Shown piece by piece: positions 19,561 through 31,536 of a stretch of DNA of 40,806 nt. Where the stretch lies: positions 1 to 40,806 of the forward strand of contig CAMBBT010000002.1 of the NCBI GenBank assembly GCA_945864455.1, written 5' to 3'. Origin of the DNA: Polynucleobacter meluiroseus. GTDB taxonomy: Bacteria; Pseudomonadota; Gammaproteobacteria; Burkholderiales; Burkholderiaceae. Both the position numbers and the translations under genes were made by a program. The notes below the pieces were generated by a model. That model worked only from the letters and a program-made list of their open reading frames with translations, was not told where the DNA came from and ran no database searches. Every line of letters begins with the position of its first letter. Positions within the stretch are counted from its first letter, which is position 1.

Positions 19561-20919
19561 TTATTTGCCAATACAAAATTGGCTAAAAATTTTGCCCAAA
19601 AGCTCGTCTGGGAGTAGTTTTCCAGTGATTTGCCCGAGGTGATTTTGAGCCAAGAATAGCTCTTCAGCAAATAATTCAAGCGAATTGTTCCCATTTGCTG
19701 CGAACTGCTCTGATCTTGCAATATGCTCTGATGCGCGCTCCAGGCAGTCTAAGTGCCTTCTTCTGGCCACAATTGCCCCCTCTTGGGAGCTGTTCCACCC
19801 TACCATTTCTAATATATGCTGCTTTAAGGGCTCTATCCCATCACCAGTCTTAGCTGAAATCCGGATGGCGTCTTTTGGGCCTGACACAGAGTCTGATGCC
19901 ATTAAATCTGATTTATTGAGAACCTCTAAAACAGGGCACTTTGGCGGCATCGCTAGCAGAATTTGTTCTTTCAGGCCGTCTTCACCAGAATTGGGATCAG
20001 TCAAAAAAATCACCAAGTCGGCCAAACGAATGGCATCCCAGGATCTTTCAATACCTTTTGCCTCGACCAGGTCATTTGTTTCTCGCAAGCCGGCTGTATC
20101 GATAATATGCATCGGTACGCCCTCGATGGTGATGCTTTCCTTTACGCGATCACGTGTGGTGCCCGCAATGGGGGTCACAATTGCCACCTCTTCACCAGCA
20201 AGCCTATTGAGCAGGGAGCTCTTCCCGACGTTTGGAGCGCCCGCCAAAACTAGCTGAATGCCATCGCGCAAAATTTTTCCCTGTTTAGCGTCACTGCGTA
20301 GGGACTGTAATTTCTCTTTAACTGCGGCTAGACGTTCGCGCGCTTGCGCATTCTCTAAAAACTCAATTTCTTCTTCAGGAAAGTCTAGGGTTGATTCAAC
20401 CAAAATACGTAGCTGTGTAATTTCTTCGATCAGATCATTAATGCTCTCTGAAAAGATGCCTTGCAGGGATCTGGCGGCACCGCGGACTGCGGCCTCACTC
20501 TGTGCATCAATTAGATCAGCAATCGCTTCGGCCTGGGCTAAATCAATTTTGTTATTCAAATAAGCGCGCAGCGTAAATTCGCCAGGCTCTGCAATCACTA
20601 AACCCTCATCTTTACCCAACTCAAGGCAGCGCTTCATGACCAGCTCGAGAAGTTGTGGCCCGCCATGACATTGCAACTCCAAAACATCTTCACCCGTAAA
20701 TGAGGCTGGGGCTACAAAATAAATCGCAATGAGTTGGTCGATTGTTTGTCCACCAGCATCGCGCAAGGTTAGTAAATTGGCTTGTCGAGGAGAAAGTACT
20801 TTTTGAAAAAGTGCTTTTGTAATTGCGCCTAGGTTGTGCCCACTAATGCGCACAACCCCAACGCCCGCCTTACCTGGGGCGGTAGCTACAGCAATGATAG
20901 GCAGCTTTCTGGTCATCAT
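19561..20919 (-). CDS. mnmE: tRNA modification GTPase MnmE
   Basis: LAGAPNVGKSSLLNRLAGEEVAIVTPIAGTTRD, C-terminal LLGKIFSQFCIGK. Start taken at MMTRKLPIIAVATAPGKAGVGVVRISG; longer ORF start overlaps yidC. Confidence 0.94.
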   Translation of the reverse strand: MMTRKLPIIAVATAPGKAGVGVVRISGHNLGAITKALFQKVLSPRQANLLTLRDAGGQTIDQLIAIYFVAPASFTGEDVLELQCHGGPQLLELVMKRCLELGKDEGLVIAEPGEFTLRAYLNNKIDLAQAEAIADLIDAQSEAAVRGAARSLQGIFSESINDLIEEITQLRILVESTLDFPEEEIEFLENAQARERLAAVKEKLQSLRSDAKQGKILRDGIQLVLAGAPNVGKSSLLNRLAGEEVAIVTPIAGTTRDRVKESITIEGVPMHIIDTAGLRETNDLVEAKGIERSWDAIRLADLVIFLTDPNSGEDGLKEQILLAMPPKCPVLEVLNKSDLMASDSVSGPKDAIRISAKTGDGIEPLKQHILEMVGWNSSQEGAIVARRRHLDCLERASEHIARSEQFAANGNNSLELFAEELFLAQNHLGQITGKLLPDELLGKIFSQFCIGK

Positions 20920-20965
20920 TGCTGTGCCTTTTTCATTGAATGCTAAGCCATCAAAAATTACTTGG

Positions 20966-22675
20966 CTACTTTTTTGTAAACATTTGGTTAATCTGCCATT
21001 GTTGTGCAATTGACAGCAGGTTATTAACTACCCAGTACAACACCAATCCGGCTGGAAAGAAAAAGAACATCACCGAGAATATGATTGGCATATACATCAT
21101 CACCTTAGCCTGAATGGGATCAGGTGGTGTTGGATTGAGTTTAGTTTGCACAAACATTGATATGGCCATAACGATCGGCAAAATTCCGGCTGGGAAGTAC
21201 TGCGTAAAGCCCAATATGTCACTAATTGAAGTATCTGGTATGGATAAGTCATGCACCCACAAGATCCAGGGGGCACCGCGTAGCTCAACAGAGGACAGCA
21301 ACACCCAATACAAAGCAATAAATACTGGGATCTGAACTACCACCGGCAAACATCCGCCCAGTGGGTTAATTTTCTCTTTGCGATACATTTCCATCATCGC
21401 TTGATTTAACTTCTGTGGCTCGGCCTTGTATTGATCTCTCATAGCCATTAACCGTGGCTGCACTTCTTTCATACGCGCCATCGATTTATAACTTGCAGCA
21501 GAGAGCGGGAAGAAGACTAACTTAATCAAAATCGTGAGGAGAATAATTGACCAGCCCCAGTTGCCAACATAGCCATGGATTTTTTCCAAAAGCCAAAAAA
21601 TAGGTTTTGCCAAAATGGTCAAGTAGCCATAATCTTTAAGCAGCTCAAAGCCAGGGGCAATCGTCTCCAGAACGCTTTCCTCTTGTGGTCCAACGAAGAG
21701 GCGAGATTTTTCAACAACTGTTGAGCCTTGGGTAATTATGCCAAGCGGCGTTTGCATGCCTATGCGATATAAGCCATTATCAATTTTTCCAGCATAAATA
21801 TCGCGAGCAAATTTATCACTTGGAATCCATGCGCCAGCAAAATAATGTTGCACCATTGCAATCCAGCCCGGGTCTCCAGCGGGAACTTGGGTTGGAGTTG
21901 TAATTTTATTTTTATCAATCGCTGAAAATTCTAGCTTGTTGAATTTTTCTTTGTCGGTATAAACAGCCGGACCAGTAAATGTGCTCGCTGAAAAAGCGCC
22001 ATCAAAGGGGCCAATTTTTTGCTCTTGGCTGCCGTCTCGAACTAGCTCTGTGTAGAGAACTAGGGGCGTGGCATTACTGCTTGACTGAGTAACGCGGTGA
22101 TCAACATCAACGACATAGCTTCCGGGGCTGAGGGTGAAAGTTTTTTCTAGCTTAACCCCATTGCGATCACTAGCGAGAGTAAGGTAAGGTCGTCCTGCGC
22201 CGTCCTTACCAGACTGAGTAAGCTTGAAAGTGCTGGTGTGATTTGGCAAATCATTGTTGTTTAGAGAAATTAAGCCGGAGCGCGCAAAATACTTGTGGTT
22301 TGGTGTGTATTGAAACAACTCAATCGGTTTGTTTTCTGCGGTCAACGCTTTCAGTAATTGTGCGTGAATGACATTGGCACCATTGGCGCTAACTTCTAAT
22401 ATCAATACATCATTTTTTAATGTGAATTTTTCGGCGCCCTCAATTGCGCCAGAAGCAATAATTGGGGTTGTGGCAATCGTTGGCGCACCGGATATTTGAA
22501 CTGGTAGATCTGTTTTGTTGTTTGTTGTGGTCTTTTCGTTGGGGGCTAGCGCACTAACGGGTGTTCCGCCAAACAAAGAAGGCTTGCCCTCATGAACCTG
22601 CCAGTTGCTGTAAAGCATCAAGCCCGACATCGAGAACACTGCCCAAAGAATTGTTTTTTTAAAGTCCATTTGCAT
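20966..22675 (-). CDS. yidC: Membrane protein insertase YidC
   Basis: N-terminal TM, large periplasmic domain, GNWGWSIILLTILIKLVFFPLSAASYKSMARMKEVQP, GCLPVVVQIPVFIALYWVL. Confidence 0.95.
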   Translation of the reverse strand: MQMDFKKTILWAVFSMSGLMLYSNWQVHEGKPSLFGGTPVSALAPNEKTTTNNKTDLPVQISGAPTIATTPIIASGAIEGAEKFTLKNDVLILEVSANGANVIHAQLLKALTAENKPIELFQYTPNHKYFARSGLISLNNNDLPNHTSTFKLTQSGKDGAGRPYLTLASDRNGVKLEKTFTLSPGSYVVDVDHRVTQSSSNATPLVLYTELVRDGSQEQKIGPFDGAFSASTFTGPAVYTDKEKFNKLEFSAIDKNKITTPTQVPAGDPGWIAMVQHYFAGAWIPSDKFARDIYAGKIDNGLYRIGMQTPLGIITQGSTVVEKSRLFVGPQEESVLETIAPGFELLKDYGYLTILAKPIFWLLEKIHGYVGNWGWSIILLTILIKLVFFPLSAASYKSMARMKEVQPRLMAMRDQYKAEPQKLNQAMMEMYRKEKINPLGGCLPVVVQIPVFIALYWVLLSSVELRGAPWILWVHDLSIPDTSISDILGFTQYFPAGILPIVMAISMFVQTKLNPTPPDPIQAKVMMYMPIIFSVMFFFFPAGLVLYWVVNNLLSIAQQWQINQMFTKK

Positions 22676-22684
22676 TCACTTAAG

Positions 22685-22918
22685 TTAATGAGATGTTTGT
22701 TTTACCGCAGGATCATAACCGCCTTGTGACCATGGGTTACAGCGCAGAATGCGCCAGCCAACTAATCCTAAGCTTTTAATAAATCCGTAATGATTGAGAC
22801 AGTCGCAAGCATATTGAGAGCAACTTGGTACATATTTACATTGCATTCCAATGTAGGGGCTCAAAGCCAGTTGATAAATTTTTACCAGCTTCATTGCGGC
22901 ATTGTTTAAAAAGCGCAC
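22685..22918 (-). CDS. yidD: Membrane protein insertion efficiency factor YidD
   Basis: YQLALSPYIGMQCKYVPSCSQYACDCLNHYGFIKSLGLVGWRILRCNPWSQGGYDPV-like signature. Confidence 0.93.
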   Translation of the reverse strand: MRFLNNAAMKLVKIYQLALSPYIGMQCKYVPSCSQYACDCLNHYGFIKSLGLVGWRILRCNPWSQGGYDPAVKQTSH

Positions 22919-22919
22919 T

Positions 22920-23237
22920 TTAAATTAACCCTGAGATCTGAGCGCGCAGAAGTTCTTTTTCTTTTTTTCTGAGCTTACCCCGAGTCTGGCGACCAATTGG
23001 TTTTTTCAACTTGATCACTACATCTTTGTTTAAGGTGTTGGCTTGGGCGGTCCACACTAATTCGCGAATCATCCTCTTTAAGCGGTTGCGGTCAACCGCT
23101 CTTTTTGCTAATTTTTTAGCCACCGCAACACCCAGATCTGGTTGGCGCCCCTCTTGAGTAGGCGCAACATACATACCCCAAAACAAACTTGTCTTAGGGT
23201 GTATTTTTAATAATTCAGAAATCCTGGCGCTGTTCAA
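22920..23237 (-). CDS. rnpA: Ribonuclease P protein component
   Basis: GVAVAKKLAKRAVDRNRLKRMIRELV RNR motif; between yidD and rpmH. Confidence 0.92.
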   Translation of the reverse strand: MNSARISELLKIHPKTSLFWGMYVAPTQEGRQPDLGVAVAKKLAKRAVDRNRLKRMIRELVWTAQANTLNKDVVIKLKKPIGRQTRGKLRKKEKELLRAQISGLI

Positions 23238-23245
23238 TGGCTAAA

Positions 23246-23380
23246 TTAAACAGCTAAACGCTTACGGCCCTTAGCGCGACGTGCGTTTAATACTGCGCGA
23301 CCGCTCTTAGTTTTCATGCGAATACGAAAACCGTGTGTGCGTTTACGGCGTGTTACTGATGGTTGGTAGGTTCTTTTCAT
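23246..23380 (-). CDS. rpmH: 50S ribosomal protein L34
   Basis: Minus-strand translation [44 protein letters not shown]; not in the ORF track because of its size. Confidence 0.97.
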
Positions 23381-23602
23381 GTTATATCCTGGGAAAACCG
23401 ACTATTTTCCTTGTTGCGGGGCAAAAGGTCAATCCATCTTGATGAATATATAGGTGTTTTTCACTATTTTGATGACATTTTCACTTTAACCTTTAATTTA
23501 TATGTCTTTTTTAATTTTATACACAAGTTATCCACAGCTTTTCCACGTTTTTTTAGCTTGTGGATAACTTTGTAGCATCGCTACAATGGATCTTCTAAAA
23601 AC
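23381..23602. promoter_or_regulatory. oriC left part / dnaA upstream region
   Basis: Perfect DnaA box TTATCCACA at 23528-23536, perfect opposite-orientation box TGTGGATAA at 23559-23567, AT-rich stretch about 23490-23520. Confidence 0.8.
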
Positions 23603-25030
23603 ATGAGTAACCTACAAAATCCTCCTTCCTTGAGTTCAATCAGCCCCTTGGGCTTTTGGGATGGCGCTGTTAGCGTCCTCTCCCGCGAGCTGTCACCCCA
23701 ACAATTTAAAACATGGATTCAGCCCCTAACGCTCGTCTCTTTTGATGAGAGTGATCACTCACTAACTATTGGCGCCCCAAACAGATTCAAGCTCGACTGG
23801 ATTAAGAAAACATTTGCAGACCGCTTCCAGGAGTTAGCTTCACAGTACTTTGGCCTACCCATAAATGTTAGTTTTGTCCTTGATGTTGAGGCGGGTGCGC
23901 CCACAGTTGCAGCCCCAGCAATATTGGGGGCCTTACCAGTTGAGCCCCAACAAACCAACGCTAACGAAACGGCTGCTTCATTAGATGAAAGTGGGTTTGA
24001 GATTGAAGACCACTCAAAACTCAACCCCAATCTCACCTTCGAAAGCTTTGTCACCGGTAAAGCAAATCAACTTGCCAGGGCAGCGTCGATTCAGGTTGCA
24101 CACAACCCCGGCAGCTCATATAACCCCATGTTTTTATACGGTGGCGTCGGGCTTGGTAAGACCCACTTAATCCATGCGATTGGTAACCACCTCTTAAAAG
24201 AGAAACCCAACGCCCGCATTCGTTACATACATGCCGAGCAATATGTCTCGGATGTGGTACGCGCGTACCAACAAAAGGCTTTTGATCGCTTTAAGCGCTA
24301 CTACCACTCATTAGATCTTTTGTTAATTGACGATATTCAATTTTTTAGCGGCAAATCAAGAACCCAAGAAGAGTTTTTCTATGCTTTTGAAGCTCTCCTA
24401 GGCAACAAGGCTCAGGTCATTATTACCAGCGACACCTATCCCAAGGAGATGGCCGGCATTGATGATCGCTTAATTTCGCGTTTTGATTCTGGCTTAACGG
24501 TTGCTATTGAGCCGCCGGAGTTAGAAATGAGAGTTGCTATTTTAATGAAAAAGGCGATTAGCGAAGGCATTCCCATGAGTGAAGATGTCGCGTTTTTTGT
24601 CGCAAAACATTTACGCTCTAACGTGCGCGAGCTCGAAGGTGCGCTACGAAAGATATTAGCTTTTGTTCGTTTTCATGGGCGAGAGGTCACCATTGAGGTT
24701 GCTAGGGTCGCCCTGAAAGACCTTCTCTCGATACAAAATCGTCAAATTTCTGTTGAGAATATTCAAAAATCTGTAGCTGATTTTTATAGCATCAAGGTTG
24801 CTGACATGTACTCGAAAAAGCGGCCCGCCAACATTGCCCGCCCACGTCAAATCGCCATGTTTATGGCTAAAGAATTAACCCAAAAAAGCCTTCCTGAGAT
24901 TGGCGAGCTTTTTGGTGGCAGGGATCACACCACGGTTTTGCATGCGGTTCGTAAGATAGCGGTGGAGCGAGCTCATGATGGGCAGTTAAATCACGAAATT
25001 CATGTGATAGAGCAAACCTTAAAGGCTTGA
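23603..25030 (+). CDS. dnaA: Chromosomal replication initiator DnaA
   Basis: [32 protein letters not shown]-terminal [15 protein letters not shown] DnaA-box-binding signature. Confidence 0.98.
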   Translation: MSNLQNPPSLSSISPLGFWDGAVSVLSRELSPQQFKTWIQPLTLVSFDESDHSLTIGAPNRFKLDWIKKTFADRFQELASQYFGLPINVSFVLDVEAGAPTVAAPAILGALPVEPQQTNANETAASLDESGFEIEDHSKLNPNLTFESFVTGKANQLARAASIQVAHNPGSSYNPMFLYGGVGLGKTHLIHAIGNHLLKEKPNARIRYIHAEQYVSDVVRAYQQKAFDRFKRYYHSLDLLLIDDIQFFSGKSRTQEEFFYAFEALLGNKAQVIITSDTYPKEMAGIDDRLISRFDSGLTVAIEPPELEMRVAILMKKAISEGIPMSEDVAFFVAKHLRSNVRELEGALRKILAFVRFHGREVTIEVARVALKDLLSIQNRQISVENIQKSVADFYSIKVADMYSKKRPANIARPRQIAMFMAKELTQKSLPEIGELFGGRDHTTVLHAVRKIAVERAHDGQLNHEIHVIEQTLKA

Positions 25031-25294
25031 TTTTTGCTTGTGGATAAGGGTGTGAATAAGCCTTAGGATAAGTTTGGGGATTGTATGTGGATAAGTTGTG
25101 GAAAGGTTCAGCTTCATGCAAAAATAGGGTGTTGAAAAAAAGTTATTCACTTTTTGTGCGCTACTTATACAGGGTTTTTCCACAAGTTTTTTGTCTTTCA
25201 ATCTGTTGATTTATATGGGGGTTTCTGACTTATCCACTAAAATAAGAAGCCTTACTACTACTACTACTAAGATATCCATAAGGATTTAAAAGCA
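25031..25294. promoter_or_regulatory. oriC right part: DnaA boxes plus candidate DnaA-trio unwinding element
   Basis: TGTGGATAA at 25039-25047 and 25086-25094, TGTGAATAA at 25051-25059, TTTTCCACA at 25176-25184, TTATCCACT at 25230-25238; TTACTACTACTACTACTA at 25252-25269 (minus strand 3'-AAT-GATx5-5'). Confidence 0.8.
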
Positions 25295-26410
25295 ATGCAA
25301 CTCGTTAACACTTCTCGCGATAACTTACTAAAACCCCTTCAGGTGGTTAGTGGAATTGTTGAACGCAGACACACACTGCCAATTTTGGCAAACTTACTAT
25401 TTAAAAAAAATGGTGAGAAGGTTTCTTTTATCTCAACCGATATTGAAATTCAAATCACTACGAATGCGAACTTTGGGGTTGGTACAGAAGACGCAACAAC
25501 AACAGTTGCCGCTAGAAAACTACTTGACATTTTGCGTGCACTTCCAGAGGGCCCGGTTTCTCTTAATTTAAAAGATAGCCGCATGGTTGTGCAGAGCGGC
25601 AAAAGCCGTTTTTCGTTACAAACCCTATCGGCCGCAGAATTTCCAATAATGCAAAGCGTTGGTGAGGTTACTGCTGTTTGGAAAATGCCACAAAAAAGCT
25701 TTCGTCAGCTCATTAGTCAGGTTCATTTTTCGATGGCACAACAAGACATTCGTTATTACTTGAACGGAATGTTGTTAGTTGTGGAGGGTAAGGAGGTTGT
25801 AGCGGTTGCAACCGACGGCCACCGCCTTGCCTATTCGCAAGTTGAATTGGCTGAAGCGCCAGCGGGCTCAGGCCAAAGACAAGAAATTATTATTCCTCGC
25901 AAAACAATTTTAGAATGCCAACACCTCCTAGAAGACTCCGAAGGGCCCTTAGAAGTCAGCCTCACAGCTAACCAGGTGAAGTTTGCCTTTGGTGATATCG
26001 AGCTAATCTCTAAGTTGGTGGAGGGCAAGTTTCCAGACTTCCAAAGAGTAATTCCAAAGGGGCACAAAAACACACTGGTTGTTGGCCGCGACGTTTTGCA
26101 AGCAGCGCTTCAGCGCGCAGCGATTCTGACTACAGATAAATTTAAAGGCGTTCGCTTTTCTTTATCAACCAACCGCATTACCGTTCAATCCACCAACGCC
26201 GAACAAGAAGAGGCTCAGGAAGAGATTGAAACCGAGTACAGCGGCGACACGGTAGAAATTGGGTTCAATGTAAGCTACTTATTAGATGTTTTGTCCAACC
26301 TTAAAAACGAAAAAATCCAAATTAGTTTGGGCGACGCAAATAGCAGCGCCGTAATTACTCTGCCTGGCTCAGAGAGCTTTAAGTATGTTGTGATGCCAAT
26401 GCGTATTTAA
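25295..26410 (+). CDS. dnaN: DNA polymerase III beta sliding clamp
   Basis: 371 aa, follows dnaA; ERRHTLPILANLL, YLNGMLLVVEGKEVVAVATDGHRLAYS, C-terminal YVVMPMRI. Confidence 0.97.
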   Translation: MQLVNTSRDNLLKPLQVVSGIVERRHTLPILANLLFKKNGEKVSFISTDIEIQITTNANFGVGTEDATTTVAARKLLDILRALPEGPVSLNLKDSRMVVQSGKSRFSLQTLSAAEFPIMQSVGEVTAVWKMPQKSFRQLISQVHFSMAQQDIRYYLNGMLLVVEGKEVVAVATDGHRLAYSQVELAEAPAGSGQRQEIIIPRKTILECQHLLEDSEGPLEVSLTANQVKFAFGDIELISKLVEGKFPDFQRVIPKGHKNTLVVGRDVLQAALQRAAILTTDKFKGVRFSLSTNRITVQSTNAEQEEAQEEIETEYSGDTVEIGFNVSYLLDVLSNLKNEKIQISLGDANSSAVITLPGSESFKYVVMPMRI

Positions 26411-26415
26411 CTTAG

Positions 26416-28920
<2,505 letters not shown>

Positions 28921-28922
28921 AT

Positions 28923-29417
28923 ATGAAATCAAAAAAAATAACACCTCCTAAGGTGGATCGGTCTTCTATTGTTGTGAAATCCTCGCCTATCCATGGCAAA
29001 GGCGTTTTCGTAGCAAAGCCAATCAAAAAAGGCCAAGCTATTATTGAGTACAAAGGCGAGTCTATTAGTTGGAAGCTAGCCATTAAGCGTCACCCCCATG
29101 ATAAGAAGGACCCAAATCATACGTTTTACTTTTCTTTGGATGACGGCCGTGTAATTGATGCAAAGTATGGCGGCAATGCTGCGCGCTGGATCAATCATTC
29201 TTGTAAGCCAATCTGTGAAACAAAGGAAGGTATTTATGACGGCAAGCCCCGCGTCTTTATTTATGCCAAGCGCGATCTTAAGGTTGGCGAAGAGTTGTTT
29301 TATGACTACTCCCTCGACATAGAGGGCCGCATTACTAAGCAAATGAAAAAAGACTATGAGTGTCGATGTGGTGCCAAGAAGTGTCGTGGCACCATGCTTG
29401 CCCTCAAAGGTAAATAG
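28923..29417 (+). CDS. SET-domain protein (putative protein-lysine methyltransferase) with post-SET-like Cys cluster
   Basis: HGKGVFVAKPIKKGQAIIEYKGE, ARWINHSCKPICE, KVGEELFYDYSL, ECRCGAKKCRGTML. Confidence 0.9.
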   Translation: MKSKKITPPKVDRSSIVVKSSPIHGKGVFVAKPIKKGQAIIEYKGESISWKLAIKRHPHDKKDPNHTFYFSLDDGRVIDAKYGGNAARWINHSCKPICETKEGIYDGKPRVFIYAKRDLKVGEELFYDYSLDIEGRITKQMKKDYECRCGAKKCRGTMLALKGK

Positions 29418-29431
29418 GCGCCCAACATCGT

Positions 29432-29662
29432 ATGTTGTATGTCAGCATTCAAGAGTTAGAGGCGGCGATTAATTATTGGCGAAACCAGTCGCCCGCAAAA
29501 GGGGAAGAGTTGCGCTTATGTCCCGAGGCTGCGGCTCTTGCCAAGCCTTACGCGTTGATGATTGTCCAATGCTCCCAAAGGATGCCCTTAGACGTTTTGG
29601 ATGAAGTAAGTAGGGCTGCGATTCGGCAGTACCGCAACATCAACCTCGGGGAAGCCAACTAG
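29432..29662 (+). CDS. DUF3717-like small protein
   Basis: 76 aa, MLYVSIQELEAAINYWRNQSPAKGEELRLCPEAAALAKPYALMI; family recalled from memory. Confidence 0.6.
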   Translation: MLYVSIQELEAAINYWRNQSPAKGEELRLCPEAAALAKPYALMIVQCSQRMPLDVLDEVSRAAIRQYRNINLGEAN

Positions 29663-30600
29663 TTTTTGTGCTGATATTTCTGATATAGGGCAATAATCTC
29701 GCCCACAACCCCGCGCCTAAAGGCAAGGACACAGACTACAAAAATGACGCCGGTAATAATGGTGCTCCAGCCACCCAAGTTGGCTAAGTAGTTTTGTAGG
29801 TTAACAACAATAGCAGCCCCTACTATTGGGCCCCAAAGCGTACCAATTCCACCCAAAATTGTCATCAACACCGCTTCCCCAGACGTATGCCAAAAAACAT
29901 CTGAGAGAGAGGCTAGTTGTAAAACTAGGCTTTTTAAGCCGCCACCCAAACCCGCCAGTCCGGCAGATAAAGTAAATGCGACTAATTTATAGCGATTAAC
30001 GTCATAACCCAGGGAAATGGCGCGCGGCTCATTTTCTCTTATAGCTTTCATCACTTGACCAAATGGCGATCCCACAATCCGCTTAATCATAAAAAAAGCC
30101 AAAATAAAAACAACCAAGGAAAAGTAATACATATTGGTGGATTTTGATAAATCAATTAAACCCAAGAACATGCCCCGAGGAACGCCCTGAATACCATCCT
30201 CCCCGTTTGTAAATGGTACTTGAGTTGCTACGAAGTAAACAACCTGTGCTAAGGCCAAGGTAATCATCGCAAAGTAAATGCCTTGCCGCCGAATTGCTAG
30301 GCTACCAAAGACGTAACCTAACACTGTTGCACAAACTACCCCACAAAATAAGCCAAACTCTGGGGTTGCGCCCCATTCCTTCATAACATGGGCAGTAATG
30401 TATGCGCCTGTACCAAAAAATGCAGCGTGACCAAAAGAAAGTAGGCCGGCAAAACCCAACAAGAGATTTAGCGAGGCGGCCAAGATAGCAAAACAAAATA
30501 TCTTCATCATGAAAAGGTCGTAGACGAAGCCCTGGAAGGGCACCATCACCAACAAAGCCATAATGACTATGGAAATCTTATCAATATTAGAGAGCTTCAT
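29659..30600 (-). CDS. Branched-chain amino acid-type (HAAT) ABC transporter permease, LivM-like
   Basis: Multi-TM; LNLLLGFAGLLSFGHAAFFGTGAY and GGIGTLWGPIVGA signatures. Confidence 0.92.
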   Translation of the reverse strand: MKLSNIDKISIVIMALLVMVPFQGFVYDLFMMKIFCFAILAASLNLLLGFAGLLSFGHAAFFGTGAYITAHVMKEWGATPEFGLFCGVVCATVLGYVFGSLAIRRQGIYFAMITLALAQVVYFVATQVPFTNGEDGIQGVPRGMFLGLIDLSKSTNMYYFSLVVFILAFFMIKRIVGSPFGQVMKAIRENEPRAISLGYDVNRYKLVAFTLSAGLAGLGGGLKSLVLQLASLSDVFWHTSGEAVLMTILGGIGTLWGPIVGAAIVVNLQNYLANLGGWSTIITGVIFVVCVLAFRRGVVGEIIALYQKYQHKN

Positions 30601-30602
30601 TA

Positions 30603-31517
30603 TTATTGGGCCTTTCCAAACAGGCCGGCCGGCTTTATTAAGAGGACAATAATCATAATAATGAAGATGGATACTGATGAGGCTTGGGGATAAAACACTT
30701 TTGTTAGCCCCTCAACCACCCCTAAGCCCAACCCAGTCACAATTGCACCGGCAATTGATCCCATGCCACCAATGACAACAACCGCGAACACCACAATAAT
30801 TAAATTAGAGCCCATCACAGCCGTTACTTGGTAAATTGGTGCCGCCATTACTCCAGCAAAAGCAGCCAAAGCACAGCCAGCGCCATAGGTAAGGGTAACT
30901 ATCAGGGGCACATTGATGCCCAAGGCCTGCAGTAATCGCGGGTTCTCGGTCCCAGCCCTTAACAAACTTCCTAGGTTGGTGCGCTCAATGAAATACCAAG
31001 TGGCAAAACAAACAATGAGGGCCAAGAAGACAACCCAAAGCCTGTAATAGGGCAAGAATAATTCGCCAACGCGTAAACCGCCTTGCAGTAGCTCAGGCAC
31101 TGGATAGCTATTACCTAGAGCACCAAACCAATGACGAAACATGCCCTCTATCACTAAGGCTAAGCCAAAGGTTAGCAACAGGCCATATAAATGGTCTAAA
31201 TGATAAAGCCGTTTTAGCATCGTTTTTTCAATCAACATACTAAAAAGGCCTACGAGCAGTGGCGCCAATATTAGAGCCACAAAATAATTTAATTGAAAAT
31301 CTGGTGCTCCAATCCAATTGCCAATTTGGGTTAGTCCAATCCATGCCACCATGGCGCCCAACATATATTGGGCGCCATGGGTGAAGTTGATGACATTTAA
31401 CAAGCCAAAAATTACCGCTAGACCCAGGCTCAAGAGTGCATAGAAGGAGCCATTAATCAGCCCAATCAAAAGCTGAGAGACTAAGGCCTGTGGGGTAATT
31501 CCGAGCAGCTCAAACAT
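30603..31517 (-). CDS. HAAT ABC transporter permease, LivH-like
   Basis: LINGSFYALLSLGLAVIFGLLNVINFTHGAQYMLGA, GGMGSIAGAIVTGL. Confidence 0.92.
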   Translation of the reverse strand: MFELLGITPQALVSQLLIGLINGSFYALLSLGLAVIFGLLNVINFTHGAQYMLGAMVAWIGLTQIGNWIGAPDFQLNYFVALILAPLLVGLFSMLIEKTMLKRLYHLDHLYGLLLTFGLALVIEGMFRHWFGALGNSYPVPELLQGGLRVGELFLPYYRLWVVFLALIVCFATWYFIERTNLGSLLRAGTENPRLLQALGINVPLIVTLTYGAGCALAAFAGVMAAPIYQVTAVMGSNLIIVVFAVVVIGGMGSIAGAIVTGLGLGVVEGLTKVFYPQASSVSIFIIMIIVLLIKPAGLFGKAQ

Positions 31518-31536
31518 GGATTAGCTAAGGCCCTGA

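Noticed and set aside
23543-23575. Possible small ORF 23363-23575 upstream of dnaA
   Set aside because: It spans the AT-rich origin spacer and DnaA boxes and has low-complexity hydrophobic content; not a credible gene.
25252-25271. TAC repeat as a plain microsatellite
   Set aside because: Considered, but phase, strand polarity, position and proximity to DnaA boxes fit DnaA-trios better; kept as a finding.
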